From an uncultured Erythrobacter sp. (lineage in GTDB: Bacteria; Pseudomonadota; Alphaproteobacteria; Sphingomonadales; Sphingomonadaceae): DNA of 64,000 nt. This document shows, in pieces, positions 35,525 through 44,569 of this stretch. The stretch's first letter is position 1, and every line of letters begins with the position of its first letter. The stretch spans positions 86,562 to 150,561 of the forward strand of contig CANLVN010000004.1 in NCBI GenBank assembly GCA_947494705.1, in the 5' to 3' direction. Position numbers and translations under genes: made by a program. The notes under the pieces are model-generated. The model saw nothing but the letters and a program-made list of their open reading frames with translations, had not been told where the DNA came from and ran no database searches.

Positions 35525-36174
35525 TGTTCACTCCGATCGTACTGTTTTGCACATGCCGACGATGACTTGACGACCATGGAGTTCGTCTTCGGTTCTCGGT
35601 CACGATGGAGAAGTGAATAAAGCCGGTAAGACGACCGGAGCGTGGCCGAAACATTAAAGAAGGTTCATCAGCCGACAGATCCGGCGAGATGATTGTCGCG
35701 TTCCGATGAAAGCGCACACATTAGCGTGGGATCGGGGAGGAAATCCGGGAGGCGACGATGGCCGCCTCCCGGCAAATCACGGCAACCCGGGGGGTGGGGC
35801 CGATCTTTTTCCACTGCTCAGAAGTGAAGGGAAGGGACAGCCTGTCACCTTCTTCATCGCAGGCCAGCATTCTATCGATCCATCTCTTGCTGCGGTCTGG
35901 CGAGCAGATGAAATCGCCGTAACAATCCCATGGCTGGCTTTCCTGAGCGATCCCTTGCGGTCCGGCTGCGGGAAACGGAAGCGACCCACATTCAATCAAG
36001 CAACCATGATGCGGCACGGTCCCAGCTGGTATTAAGCTGGCGAGATCGCCGATGCGCTGCCGAAAACTCAGGCCTCATTACCAAACTGTAATTTCCAACA
36101 CATCTGCCTGACGATCTCGGGTTGTTAGGGTCGCGACCACAAACCCAGAAACGATCTAACGCGGAGAACGAAGA
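35525..36174. other. 650-base gap between hdeD-like and cytochrome b561 genes
   Basis: No recognised gene lies here. A minus-strand ORF at 35721-36017 (98 aa) has a protein-like second half (LPFTSEQWKKIGPTPRVAVI), but no family match and a plus-strand ORF overlaps it, so it is left open. An 8-bp perfect inverted repeat (35747-35754 with 35763-35770) lies at its end. A dyad ATTAC-N6-GTAAT (36077-36092) lies about 80 bases before the cytochrome gene. The rest should hold the promoters of the two divergent genes. Confidence 0.4.
36077..36092. promoter_or_regulatory. Dyad ATTAC-N6-GTAAT upstream of the cytochrome b561 gene
   Basis: A perfect 5+5 inverted repeat in an AT-rich patch of an otherwise GC-rich intergenic region, ending 82 bases before the GTG start of the cytochrome gene. 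It has the form of a dimeric regulator site. The regulator is unknown; the response regulator at 38.7 kb is a neighbour but OmpR-type proteins usually bind direct repeats. Confidence 0.25.
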
Positions 36175-36774
36175 GTGACATCCAACGCGCCTAAGCACAG
36201 CTGGGCCACGCGGCTGTTCCACGCAGCGCTGGCACTGGCAATCATCACCCAACTCGCAACCAGCCAGTTGATGGAAAAGCCGGGGCCGGGGAAACCGGAG
36301 AACGTGTTTTTCGAGATCCACGAATATTCCGGCCTCATCGCGCTTGTGCTTGCGACTTTGTTTTTCCTCAACATTGCTTTGCGCGACAAGGGCACCGACG
36401 CGGGTGCGCTGTTCCCGTGGCTCAGTGGCGCTCGCTTGCGCGCCCTGGGGGCGGACCTTTCGGATCATGTGAAAGCCGCCAAAAAGTTTCGCCTGCCGGA
36501 GTACAAGTCCGAGAGCCCGTTGGCGTCGGCGGTGCATGGATTGGGATTGGCGCTGATGGCTGTCATGGCGGGCACCGGGGCGATCTGGTGGGCTGCGGGC
36601 AAGCTTGGTGCTGCCAAGAGCCCTGTCGTGAACGTGGCGATCGAAGCGCACGAGATCTTTTCCAATTTGGTGTGGGCCTATCTGATTGGCCACGCATCTC
36701 TGGCCCTTATCCATCATTTCACCGACGGATTGAGCCTCGCTGAAATGTGGTCGCTCAAACGGCATCGCGATTGA
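36175..36774 (+). CDS. Cytochrome b561/b6-type membrane protein
   Basis: A 199-residue membrane protein with four helices. His residues in helices (WATRLFHAALALAI; FEIHEYSGLIALV; VHGLGLALM; IEAHEIFSNLVWAYLIGHASLALIHH) are placed as axial ligands for two b haems, as in the cytochrome b561 / NiFe-hydrogenase b-subunit family. It probably moves electrons between quinone and a periplasmic partner. The start is GTG 36175 with GGAG 10 bases upstream. No obvious redox partner gene adjoins it; a potassium-channel gene follows after 71 bases. Confidence 0.85.
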   Translation: MTSNAPKHSWATRLFHAALALAIITQLATSQLMEKPGPGKPENVFFEIHEYSGLIALVLATLFFLNIALRDKGTDAGALFPWLSGARLRALGADLSDHVKAAKKFRLPEYKSESPLASAVHGLGLALMAVMAGTGAIWWAAGKLGAAKSPVVNVAIEAHEIFSNLVWAYLIGHASLALIHHFTDGLSLAEMWSLKRHRD

Positions 36775-36845
36775 TCGATAGTGGCGCGCAAGGTCTGGCG
36801 TTCGGGCCATGACGATGCCGCCACGCATGGGAAGACGAAACTGAC

Positions 36846-37289
36846 ATGCCTAGCCCGCAACTTGCTCTGACGATCGGCCTCGCCATGCTTTCGTTGTTTT
36901 TGACGACGGCCTTCCATTACGAAGCGCTGGCCTTCCTCGACCGGCGCGTCAGGCGAAGGCGCCGCTCCAACCGACTTTCGGTGCCCGTCCTCTTGTCCGC
37001 GCTTGTCGCGGCCCACCTGATCGAGATCGGGTTCTATGCCCTCATTTTTGCGCTGGCTTCGGGTCCACTCGATTTGGGAGGCTTTGATGGCCTCGGCGGC
37101 GCGAATGCCTTGAACCTGTATTACTTCGCGGCGGAAACCTATTCGTCACTGGGCTATGGGGATATCGCGCCGACCGGTCCGATGCGGCTCATCGCCAGCA
37201 TGGAGCCGCTCAATGGTCTGCTTCTGCTGGCATGGTCTGGGGCGTTTCTGTTCTCTGCGGTGCACAGCAATCAGGACCGAACCAGCTGA
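36846..37289 (+). CDS. Two-helix potassium-channel pore protein
   Basis: A 147-residue protein with an N-terminal helix (about 5-24), a basic loop (RRVRRRRRSNR), a second helix (about 50-72), a pore loop with SSLGYGDIAPTG and a last helix (about 120-138). SLGYGD resembles the T-x-G-Y-G-D filter of potassium channels. It matches the Ion_trans_2 superfamily but has an extra N-terminal helix. Its regulatory C-terminus is very short, with no RCK domain. A role in potassium or voltage balance is inferred. Confidence 0.8.
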   Translation: MPSPQLALTIGLAMLSLFLTTAFHYEALAFLDRRVRRRRRSNRLSVPVLLSALVAAHLIEIGFYALIFALASGPLDLGGFDGLGGANALNLYYFAAETYSSLGYGDIAPTGPMRLIASMEPLNGLLLLAWSGAFLFSAVHSNQDRTS

Positions 37290-37345
37290 TCCGGACTGCA
37301 GCGGAGCAGATGCTAGCCCCTCGGACGCCTTCGGTCAGGCACCCT

Positions 37346-38713
37346 TCAATTTGACTTTCTGGCAACGGACTTGGGTAGCTCCATCACGACGGCAAAAGAG
37401 TTGGTGTCGCGTTGAAAGCTCAGTTGTCCCTCATGCAGATGCGCTATGGCGTTGACCAGTGCCAGCCCCAACCCGCTGCCGGGCATCCTTCTGGCCGGAT
37501 CGAGCCTGCCGAAGCGGCGTAGTGCAGCAGCTTCGTCTTCGGGTGCGATGCCATCGCCTTCATCGGCGACAGAAATTGCGAAGCTCGCTCCCGTATCGGT
37601 CAAACGCAGCCGAATCGTTCCCGCGCCATGGTTCAACGCATTCTCGATGAGATTAGCCAGAGCCCTTGCCAGCAGATCGGGTTGACCGAGCAGCGGGACA
37701 GGTCCGGTCGCTTCCAGCGTCATTTCCCGGTTCGCGTCTTCTGCGACAGGTCCGTATATCTCTTCCAGATCGGCGAGGATCTCATGCAAATCAACTTGCT
37801 GAAAAGCCTCGCGGCCAACTCCGCCTTCTGCGCGGCCGATTTGAAGCATCTGGTTGAGAACGAACAGCAAATGTTCGAGGTCTTTCGATACCGATTCACT
37901 CGCTGCCCTGTGGTCTGCGATACTATCGCTCTCAGCAACGTTGGCCAGCTGAGCCTGAATGCGCGTCAACGGTGAGCGCAAATCATGCGCTAGGCTATCG
38001 GTGACCAGTCGCAATTCATCGATCAGGCCGGACATACGGTCCATCATGAGGTTCTCGATCTTGGCAAGCCGGTCGAAGGAGTCGTCGGTCCCATGATCGG
38101 GAATACGATCGGTCATGTCGCCAAGCCCGAAATTGCCGAGAACTTCCTCGAAATGGCGTAGCCGGGAATCGACGAGCTGAACGACCAGCCATGCTGCGGC
38201 GATGGCAAGAGGAAGACCCAGCAAGGCCGCCACCAGGAAGGCATCGAGTAGCGCATCCATCGCCAGCCCGCTGGGCGTGAGATTATGGCCGACAAGCAAT
38301 TGCCGACCATCTTTCAGCCGAGTGGCAAACACGCCGAAATCTGCGTTGGTGAGCGCGTTTGTGGTCCGAATGTTCAGTGTGCGATACCGGCCATCGGGTT
38401 TCGCGGCACGCGGCCAAACGTCCAGATTGCCGGCCAGAGGGCGCAGATCTGGGTCGGTCAGCAGGAAGACATCATCGGTTTCGGCTCCGCGCAATGCCAG
38501 AAATGCACGCAGGCCGGCCGGGCCTTCGGATTGAGCCACCGCCAATGTGTCTTCAAAAAGGGTTTCGGAGGTATGTTCGTTGGCTTGCAGGATTTCCGAT
38601 CTGGCCAGTTGCACGGTGGCCAGACCGACTGTGCCGGCAACCAGCAACTCCACTGCCAAGACCAGCAGCATACCCCTGAAGAAGAACGATCTGGTCCAGC
38701 TTGGCACGATCAT
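37346..38713 (-). CDS. Sensor histidine kinase
   Basis: A 455-residue membrane kinase. Helix 1 (about 9-33) and helix 2 (about 163-185) enclose a periplasmic sensor of about 130 residues; HAMP follows. The H box is SLAHDLRSPLTRIQAQL (His near 245), and ENALNHG, DEGDGIAPED and GSGLGLALV are the N and G boxes of the ATPase domain. Its ATG overlaps the stop of the response regulator gene by four bases. The stimulus is unknown; the neighbouring genes (cytochrome b561, channel, PDZ protein) suggest envelope or redox stress. Confidence 0.93.
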   Translation of the reverse strand: MIVPSWTRSFFFRGMLLVLAVELLVAGTVGLATVQLARSEILQANEHTSETLFEDTLAVAQSEGPAGLRAFLALRGAETDDVFLLTDPDLRPLAGNLDVWPRAAKPDGRYRTLNIRTTNALTNADFGVFATRLKDGRQLLVGHNLTPSGLAMDALLDAFLVAALLGLPLAIAAAWLVVQLVDSRLRHFEEVLGNFGLGDMTDRIPDHGTDDSFDRLAKIENLMMDRMSGLIDELRLVTDSLAHDLRSPLTRIQAQLANVAESDSIADHRAASESVSKDLEHLLFVLNQMLQIGRAEGGVGREAFQQVDLHEILADLEEIYGPVAEDANREMTLEATGPVPLLGQPDLLARALANLIENALNHGAGTIRLRLTDTGASFAISVADEGDGIAPEDEAAALRRFGRLDPARRMPGSGLGLALVNAIAHLHEGQLSFQRDTNSFAVVMELPKSVARKSN

Positions 38714-39393
38714 TCACCAAGTCGATATCCGGCACCACGCACCGTGTGGATCAGGGCTTCTTCCCCATCGCAATCGATTTTCTTGCGCAATCGGCTGATA
38801 TGAACGTCGATGACGTTGGTGCCGGGGTCGAAGTGATAGTCCCATACGCCTTCGAGCAGCATGGTGCGGGTGATGACCTGTCCCGCCTGGCGCATCATGA
38901 ATTCCAGCAGCCGGTATTCGCGCGGCTGTAATTCAATCACGCGTTCGCCGCGTCGGACCTCTCGCTTCAGAAGGTCGATCGAGAGGTCGCCGCAGGTCAA
39001 CTGGGTCTCTTGTGTGCTGTCCTGGCGGCCTCGACGAATGAGCAGTTTTATGCGTGCGAGCAATTCCGCGAAAACGAACGGTTTGACCAGATAATCGTCA
39101 GAGCCTTTGGTCAATCCAGCCACCCGGTCTTCGGCGGAACCGAGGGCCGACAATATCAAGACGGGTGTTTTCACATCTGCCGCCCTCAAGGCAGCAAGGA
39201 TCGCCATGCCATCCATTCCCGGCAGCATCCGGTCGAGCACGATCGCGCCATAGCTGCCATCCGAGGCATGGAACAAGCCATCGCGTCCATCGCTGACATG
39301 ATCGACCGTGAAGCCCTCTTCGGTCAGGCCGCGGACGATGAAATCGGCGGTCGTCTTGTCATCTTCGACCACAAGGATCTTGTTGTCAGGCAC
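38710..39393 (-). CDS. OmpR-family response regulator
   Basis: A 227-residue response regulator. The receiver domain (1-120) has the acidic pair VVEDD, the phospho-acceptor Asp in VLDRMLPGMDG (near 51), Thr/Ser in ILSALG and Lys in LVKPF. The C-terminal winged helix (about 130-225) has LQPREYRLLEFMMRQAGQVI and VHISRLRKKI, typical of OmpR/PhoB. The GTG at 39393 with AAAGG upstream gives VPDNKILVVEDD. It is coupled to the kinase gene and follows the PDZ gene by 4 bases. Confidence 0.94.
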   Translation of the reverse strand: MPDNKILVVEDDKTTADFIVRGLTEEGFTVDHVSDGRDGLFHASDGSYGAIVLDRMLPGMDGMAILAALRAADVKTPVLILSALGSAEDRVAGLTKGSDDYLVKPFVFAELLARIKLLIRRGRQDSTQETQLTCGDLSIDLLKREVRRGERVIELQPREYRLLEFMMRQAGQVITRTMLLEGVWDYHFDPGTNVIDVHISRLRKKIDCDGEEALIHTVRGAGYRLGE

Positions 39394-39397
39394 TCTG

Positions 39398-39829
39398 CTA
39401 CCTTTCGCATTGGTCGATCTGCACCACGTGCCGCACTCCATCTGCGACGTAGTCGATTTGCGTCAGGCAGCCAAACTGTCTCGGCCTTTCTGCAAGCGCA
39501 GTTTCGATATCGACATGGTTGATCGCGATGATCTGATCGCCGGTAGCAAGCTCTGTATGTGCGGCAAGACTGCCTTCCTCGACCTGGCCGATGAAGTAAC
39601 CTTTCTCGCGGTGCATGAGAGAAATTCCGGCAGCGGGAAGCGGATCGAGGGCCGGGGTCTTCGCGACCTCAAGGCCGAACCACTCGGGCATGGCAATCGC
39701 AAGGCAGATGGGAATCGCGGCCAGCAAGATCGGAATGAGTCCGGGCATCATCCGCCGCAGCCAGGCGACATTCCAGCCGCGCACGGATTTGCGCTGCTGT
39801 TCTTGCCGATGGGACGGGGGCGGTATCAT
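39398..39829 (-). CDS. Small membrane protein with a PDZ-like domain
   Basis: A 143-residue protein with one hydrophobic helix (about residues 27-47, MMPGLIPILLAAIPICLAIA) and a periplasmic PDZ-like domain (about 65-135), with GYFIGQVEEGSLAAH and LATGDQIIAINHVDIE as carboxylate-loop and core strands. It has no protease part. It leads the operon PDZ-response regulator-kinase with a 4-base gap, so it may bind misfolded proteins or their C-termini and pass the signal to the kinase. That is inference. Confidence 0.72.
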   Translation of the reverse strand: MIPPPSHRQEQQRKSVRGWNVAWLRRMMPGLIPILLAAIPICLAIAMPEWFGLEVAKTPALDPLPAAGISLMHREKGYFIGQVEEGSLAAHTELATGDQIIAINHVDIETALAERPRQFGCLTQIDYVADGVRHVVQIDQCER

Positions 39830-40131
39830 GGCGATTGTGTACCGGCGGGGATGTTGTCGGATACTGTCGCGAAGATGACAAAACTTTCATTTTGCCGACG
39901 CATCCAATCAATGTGGCCGCCGCTAAACCGGCTTTTCGAAGGGATGGTGGGATGAACCCGCCGCCCATAACAATCCGGGCTGAGCCGCATTTCATGGCGT
40001 CAGCTGGAAATTCCACGGCAGGGTCTGCGAAGGCGCGAAAGTCTAAACTTGCAACGATGCCAGACCTTTACAGTCATGCGCGTCATTGTAGTAGCCGTAG
40101 CCTCAATGAGTGACCGGAAAGGCGCTGAAGA
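39830..40131. other. Divergent promoter region, PDZ operon and glutamate synthase-like gene
   Basis: About 302 bases between divergent genes. No protein-like ORF and no strong hairpin was seen. An AT-rich stretch (39880-39900, ACAAAACTTTCATTTTGCC) on the PDZ side could be part of its promoter. No match to the ATTAC-N6-GTAAT dyad upstream of the cytochrome gene was found. Confidence 0.4.
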
Positions 40132-41754
40132 ATGATAAACGCGTTGTTTGGGGACGGTGGCGTCGAGCGCAATCTGGGCTTTTGGGGGATGCTGGCTTTG
40201 TTGGTTGCGATTGGTGCACTGGGCACCTTCGTTTCCTCGCATTTCTTCTGGGGCTTGGTGCTTGTCGTTCCGCTTTTGCTGATTGCGATCTGGGACATGT
40301 TCCAGACCACGCATTCGCTCAGGCGCAATTACCCGCTGACCGCGCGGTTTCGCTGGCTTTTCGAGGATCTTCGCCCGTTCCTTCGCAGCTATATTGTAGA
40401 AGGTCCGCTTGAAGGGCGGCCCTTTGACCGGGTGTCGCGCTCGCTGGTCTATGCAAGGGCGAAAAAACAGGAAGATGCGCATCCCTTCGGCACAGAACTG
40501 GATGTCTATTCCGAGGAATACGAGGCGCTGTGCCATTCGATCAATCCGAACAAGAATGCTCCCAAGCGCACCCGTGTGACAGTCGGAACCGACCAGTGCA
40601 GCAAACCTTACGAAGCGGCCCGCCTCAATATCAGTGCGATGAGCTTTGGCGCTCTTGGCAATCATGCGATCGAGGCGCTCAACATGGGCGCAAAGATCGG
40701 AGACTTTTATCACGACACGGGCGAGGGCGGGCTATCGCCCTACCATCTGAAGCACGGTGGTGACATCGTCTGGGAAATCGGGTCCGGCTATTTCGGCGCG
40801 CGCGACAAGGACGGCAATTTCGATCCCGGTAGTTTCCGCGAGAAAGCCGGGCACGATCAGGTCAAGATGACCGAGATCAAGCTGAGCCAAGGGGCCAAGC
40901 CGGGACATGGTGGATTGCTGCCAGCGGCCAAGGTGACGCAGGAGATCGCCGATACGCGCCAGGTTCCCGCAAACGAGGACTGCCTCTCGCCTCCGGGACA
41001 TTCCGCCTTTTCAACGCCGCGCGAAATGCTGGAATTCGCGGCAAGGATGCGCGAGCTTTCGGGCGGGAAGCCGGTCGGCATAAAGCTGTGCGTCGGTATG
41101 CCGCATGAGGTCTTCGCGATCTGCAAGGCCATGCTCGACAGTGGGATCACGCTTGATTTCATCGTCGTGGATGGTGGCGGTGGCGGCACCGGGGCGGCAC
41201 CGCTGGAATTGTCCGATCATGTCGGACTGCCGCTGCGCATCGGCCTGTTCTACGTCAACAATGCGCTTGTCGGCACCGGCCTGAAAGACAAGGTGAGGCT
41301 GGCAGCCTCGGAGAAGGTGTTTTCCGGATCGTCGATCGCCATGAATGCCGCGCTCGGTGCCAATTGGTGCAATGCCGCGCGCGCCTTCATGTTCTCGCTT
41401 GGCTGCGTACAATCGCTTCGCTGCCACACCGGCACATGCCCGACGGGCGTCGCCACCAGTTCGCCCGCCCGCCAGCGCGGCCTCGTCATTCCCGAAAAGG
41501 CGCAGCGCGTCGCCAACTTCCAGTCCCGGACGCTCGACAGCCTCCACGACATCGTCGTCGCCTGCGGGCTGGAGAGCCCGGACGATTTCACACCGCGCCA
41601 CCTGCGGCAGTGGAAGAACAATGCCGAGATGGTCCCCTGGTCGCAGATCGTCGATGAGGTGGAGCCGGGCAAACTGCTGCACGAACCCGAGGATACTCCG
41701 TTCGGCGAGTATTGGAGGATGGCCGACCCCGATACTTTCAAGCCGGTCGCATGA
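40132..41754 (+). CDS. FMN-binding glutamate synthase-family protein
   Basis: A 540-residue protein of the GltS central/FMN domain family. Two N-terminal membrane helices (about 17-52) anchor it, which is unlike the cytosolic GltB. The FMN barrel has ISAMSFGALGNHAIEAL, YHDTGEGGLSPYHL and DGGGGGTGAAPLELSDHVG; CHTGTCPTGVAT (residues about 430-441) holds the Cys cluster for a 3Fe-4S centre. No glutaminase domain is present, so it is not a full glutamate synthase; an archaeal-type or ferredoxin-dependent role is possible. The stop overlaps the MscS start. Confidence 0.9.
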   Translation: MINALFGDGGVERNLGFWGMLALLVAIGALGTFVSSHFFWGLVLVVPLLLIAIWDMFQTTHSLRRNYPLTARFRWLFEDLRPFLRSYIVEGPLEGRPFDRVSRSLVYARAKKQEDAHPFGTELDVYSEEYEALCHSINPNKNAPKRTRVTVGTDQCSKPYEAARLNISAMSFGALGNHAIEALNMGAKIGDFYHDTGEGGLSPYHLKHGGDIVWEIGSGYFGARDKDGNFDPGSFREKAGHDQVKMTEIKLSQGAKPGHGGLLPAAKVTQEIADTRQVPANEDCLSPPGHSAFSTPREMLEFAARMRELSGGKPVGIKLCVGMPHEVFAICKAMLDSGITLDFIVVDGGGGGTGAAPLELSDHVGLPLRIGLFYVNNALVGTGLKDKVRLAASEKVFSGSSIAMNAALGANWCNAARAFMFSLGCVQSLRCHTGTCPTGVATSSPARQRGLVIPEKAQRVANFQSRTLDSLHDIVVACGLESPDDFTPRHLRQWKNNAEMVPWSQIVDEVEPGKLLHEPEDTPFGEYWRMADPDTFKPVA

Positions 41755-42707
41755 TGGCCCTGGAAGCGAACCCTTCACCGTCACCCACGGGCTCTTCCAC
41801 TGCTGGCAGCGAAAGCGCGACGGCTTCGCACTGGCTGGCAGAGATCACGCAATATCTCGATCCGACCCACTTCTGGGGCGCGGTCGGGCTGGGTGTTGCG
41901 TTTCTGCTGGCCGGGATGATCCTTAGCTGGATCATCCGCCGGACGATCAGGATCGTCATAGAGCACGATCCGGGCGAGAGGATCGATCGGATGACGATCA
42001 GCTTCCTCCAGCACCTTGGCACCTTCTTCATGTGGATCGTGCTGGCCCTGATCTTCTCTCATATCGTGCCCTCGCTCAACAAGCTGACTACGTCCTTGCT
42101 GGCCGGAGTGAGTATCGTTTCCGTGGTCGTGGGCTTTGCCGCGCAGTCGACGCTGGGCAATCTGGTGTCGGGCATAAGTCTGGTGATCTACAAGCCGTTT
42201 CGCCGGGGTGATCGATTGCAGCTGAATACGCCGACGGGGCTGGAGACCGGCATCGTCGAGGAATTGTCGCTGGGGTACACCGTGCTGCGCACCTTCGACA
42301 ATCGCCGCATCGTCCTGTCGAATGGAACGATTGCCAATCAGGTCATGATCAACCTCACTTCGGTGGAGGCGCGGGTCATGATCTCGCCAACGATTTCGAT
42401 CGGCTATGATTCCGACATCGACAAGGCGCGGGCGCTCGCGCTGGAACTCGCGAATGCGCATCCCGACGTGGTCGAAGTCGTGGGCTGTCCGGTGGTAAAC
42501 CTCGGAGCGTCCAGCGTCGACATGTCCCTGCGCGCATGGTGCGCCGATGCCGCGACGGCGGCAGGTGCCGAGCACGACCTGCTGGAGCAGGTGAAGAAGC
42601 GGTTCGACGAGGCCGGGATCGAAATTCCGTATGCCTATCAGAATGTCGTGATCAGCGGCGCTGCGGGCGAGGAAGAAACGCCGCCTTCAGCCCCCAATCA
42701 CCGATAG
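41751..42707 (+). CDS. MscS-family mechanosensitive channel
   Basis: A 318-residue MscS-type channel. Helices lie at about 45-67, 82-104 and 112-137; VSVVVGFAAQSTLGNLVSG is the pore helix with Gly/Ala packing pattern, and ISLVIYKPFRRGDRLQL starts the beta domain. A C-terminal alpha/beta domain follows to about 300. It opens under membrane tension to release solutes on hypo-osmotic shock. The ATG at 41751 overlaps the previous gene's stop (ATGA) and so is preferred to an internal ATG at 41754. Confidence 0.93.
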   Translation: MMALEANPSPSPTGSSTAGSESATASHWLAEITQYLDPTHFWGAVGLGVAFLLAGMILSWIIRRTIRIVIEHDPGERIDRMTISFLQHLGTFFMWIVLALIFSHIVPSLNKLTTSLLAGVSIVSVVVGFAAQSTLGNLVSGISLVIYKPFRRGDRLQLNTPTGLETGIVEELSLGYTVLRTFDNRRIVLSNGTIANQVMINLTSVEARVMISPTISIGYDSDIDKARALALELANAHPDVVEVVGCPVVNLGASSVDMSLRAWCADAATAAGAEHDLLEQVKKRFDEAGIEIPYAYQNVVISGAAGEEETPPSAPNHR

Positions 42708-42746
42708 GGTTTGCGGCTTCGCGAACCTCTCAAGGGAGAAAACCTA

Positions 42747-44462
42747 ATGTCTAAATCCGTCGCACACATCGTTGTCGATGCTCTCGAGAAAGCCGGAGCC
42801 AAGCGCGTCTACGGCATTCCGGGAGACACCATCAATCACCTCACCGACGCGATTTCGAAGAGCGATCTGCGTTGGGTCGGCGTGCGCCACGAAGAAGTCG
42901 GAGCATTCGCTGCGGGAGGCGAATCCTATATGACCGGCGAACTGTCGGTTTGCGCCGGCACTTGCGGGCCGGGTTCGCTCCACTTCGTCAACGGCATCTA
43001 CGAAAGCCACCGCAACGGTGCTCCTGTATTGCTGATCGCATCGGATGTTGCGCGGACGGAGAGCGGGTTCAATTTCCCGCAGGAAGTCGACCAGAAGAAG
43101 ATCTACGAGCAGCATTCCCATTTCTGCGAATATATCTCGCACCCGTCGCAGGCGCGCCGCATCGTGACGAAGGCGGCGCAGGCGGCACTGACGAAAAGGG
43201 GCGTGGCGGTCGTCATCGTCAATGGCGACATGTTCAGCGAGAAGGACGACGATGCGATGGACTGGGAGGTCTATCGTCCCCATCCGGTCAGCCTGCCGAA
43301 TGAATCAGAAATGGCGGAGCTGGCCGCGATGGTCGACGCAGCGGACAAGGTGTCGGTCTATGCTGGTATCGGTGCCCGAGATGCGCGCGAACAGATCATG
43401 GCCTTTTGCGAAAAGGTAAAGGCTCCGATGGTGCATACGACGCGCGCCAAGGAATTCCTCGAACCCGACAACCCGTACAATGTCGGCGTGAACGGCATTC
43501 TGGGCAACAAAGCGGGGGTTGATGCGCTCGAGGATGCCGATCTGGTCATCTCTCTGGGCTGCGACTTTGCTTACACGCAGTACTATCCCGAGGCGAAAAA
43601 GATCGTCCAGATCGACATCGACCCCACCCATCTGGGCCGGCGCTCAGCCATTCATCTGGGCCTCGTGGGTGACGCCAGGGCAACCATGGCTGCGCTGCTA
43701 CCGCTGGTCGCCGCGAAATCGGACGGCAGCCATCTCCAAAGCCAGCTCAAGCAATGGCAGGAGGACCTGGAGGGCTATGAGCAACAGGGAGAGGAGACCG
43801 ACCCCGATCTCATCCACCCTCAATTCGTCGCCAACATGCTCGATCGCAAGGCTGCGGATGATGCAATCTTCGTCTCGGATGTGGGCACAGCGATGGTCTG
43901 GATGCTTCGCCACCTCAAGGCGAACGGCAAGCGCCGGTTCCTCAACAGCCTGCTGCACGGCACCATGGCCAGCGGCATGCCGCAGGCGATGGGCGCGCAA
44001 CTTGCGTACCCCGATCGTCAGGTAATCGCGATGTGCGGGGACGGCGGGCTGACCATGCTGATGGGCGATCTGCTGACGCTGGTGCAGGAAAAGATCCCGC
44101 TCAAGATGGTGGTGTTTCACAACAACACGCTGGGCTTCGTGGAAATGGAGCAGCGCGTCGAAGGGCTCGTCGATCACTACACCAATCTGCACAACCCCGA
44201 TTTTGCCAAGCTGGCCGAAGCTTGCGGACTGGCGGGATGGCACGTCGAGAGTTCCGATGCGCTGGAGCCCGCAATGGACGCTTGGCTGCGCCATGAAGGT
44301 CCGGCCTTGCTGGATGTGCGGGTCAACCAGATGGAATTGGTCATGCCGCCCAAGGTCGAGGTGTCGCAAGTGGCCGGAACCGCATTGTTCGGAGTGAAGG
44401 CCGTGCTCGACGGCAAGGCGCGGGAGGTCGTTGACCTGTTGCGGAACAATTTCTTGCGCTGA
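42747..44462 (+). CDS. poxB: Thiamine-diphosphate enzyme, PoxB/pyruvate:quinone oxidoreductase type
   Basis: A 571-residue ThDP enzyme. N-terminal VYGIPGDTINHLTDAI and GVRHEEVGAFAAGGES (catalytic Glu) are the PYR domain; GDGGLTMLMGDLLTLVQEK followed by NNTLGFVEMEQ is the ThDP-binding motif. The central FAD/Rossmann domain and the C-terminal extension fit PoxB-type pyruvate dehydrogenases (quinone). It would oxidise pyruvate to acetate and CO2 and pass electrons to ubiquinone. Acetolactate synthase-type enzymes are the alternative. AAGGGAGAAAA precedes the ATG at 42747. cyoABCD follows. Confidence 0.85.
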   Translation: MSKSVAHIVVDALEKAGAKRVYGIPGDTINHLTDAISKSDLRWVGVRHEEVGAFAAGGESYMTGELSVCAGTCGPGSLHFVNGIYESHRNGAPVLLIASDVARTESGFNFPQEVDQKKIYEQHSHFCEYISHPSQARRIVTKAAQAALTKRGVAVVIVNGDMFSEKDDDAMDWEVYRPHPVSLPNESEMAELAAMVDAADKVSVYAGIGARDAREQIMAFCEKVKAPMVHTTRAKEFLEPDNPYNVGVNGILGNKAGVDALEDADLVISLGCDFAYTQYYPEAKKIVQIDIDPTHLGRRSAIHLGLVGDARATMAALLPLVAAKSDGSHLQSQLKQWQEDLEGYEQQGEETDPDLIHPQFVANMLDRKAADDAIFVSDVGTAMVWMLRHLKANGKRRFLNSLLHGTMASGMPQAMGAQLAYPDRQVIAMCGDGGLTMLMGDLLTLVQEKIPLKMVVFHNNTLGFVEMEQRVEGLVDHYTNLHNPDFAKLAEACGLAGWHVESSDALEPAMDAWLRHEGPALLDVRVNQMELVMPPKVEVSQVAGTALFGVKAVLDGKAREVVDLLRNNFLR

Positions 44463-44569
44463 ACCTGCTCGTGCCGCAATTCGGCTGCGATCGGGACGCG
44501 AACCCGCCTCGCGATGCGGTAGAGGCGGAAAATCATGATCTTACGCATCTTGAAGAATAGGGTTTTTGA

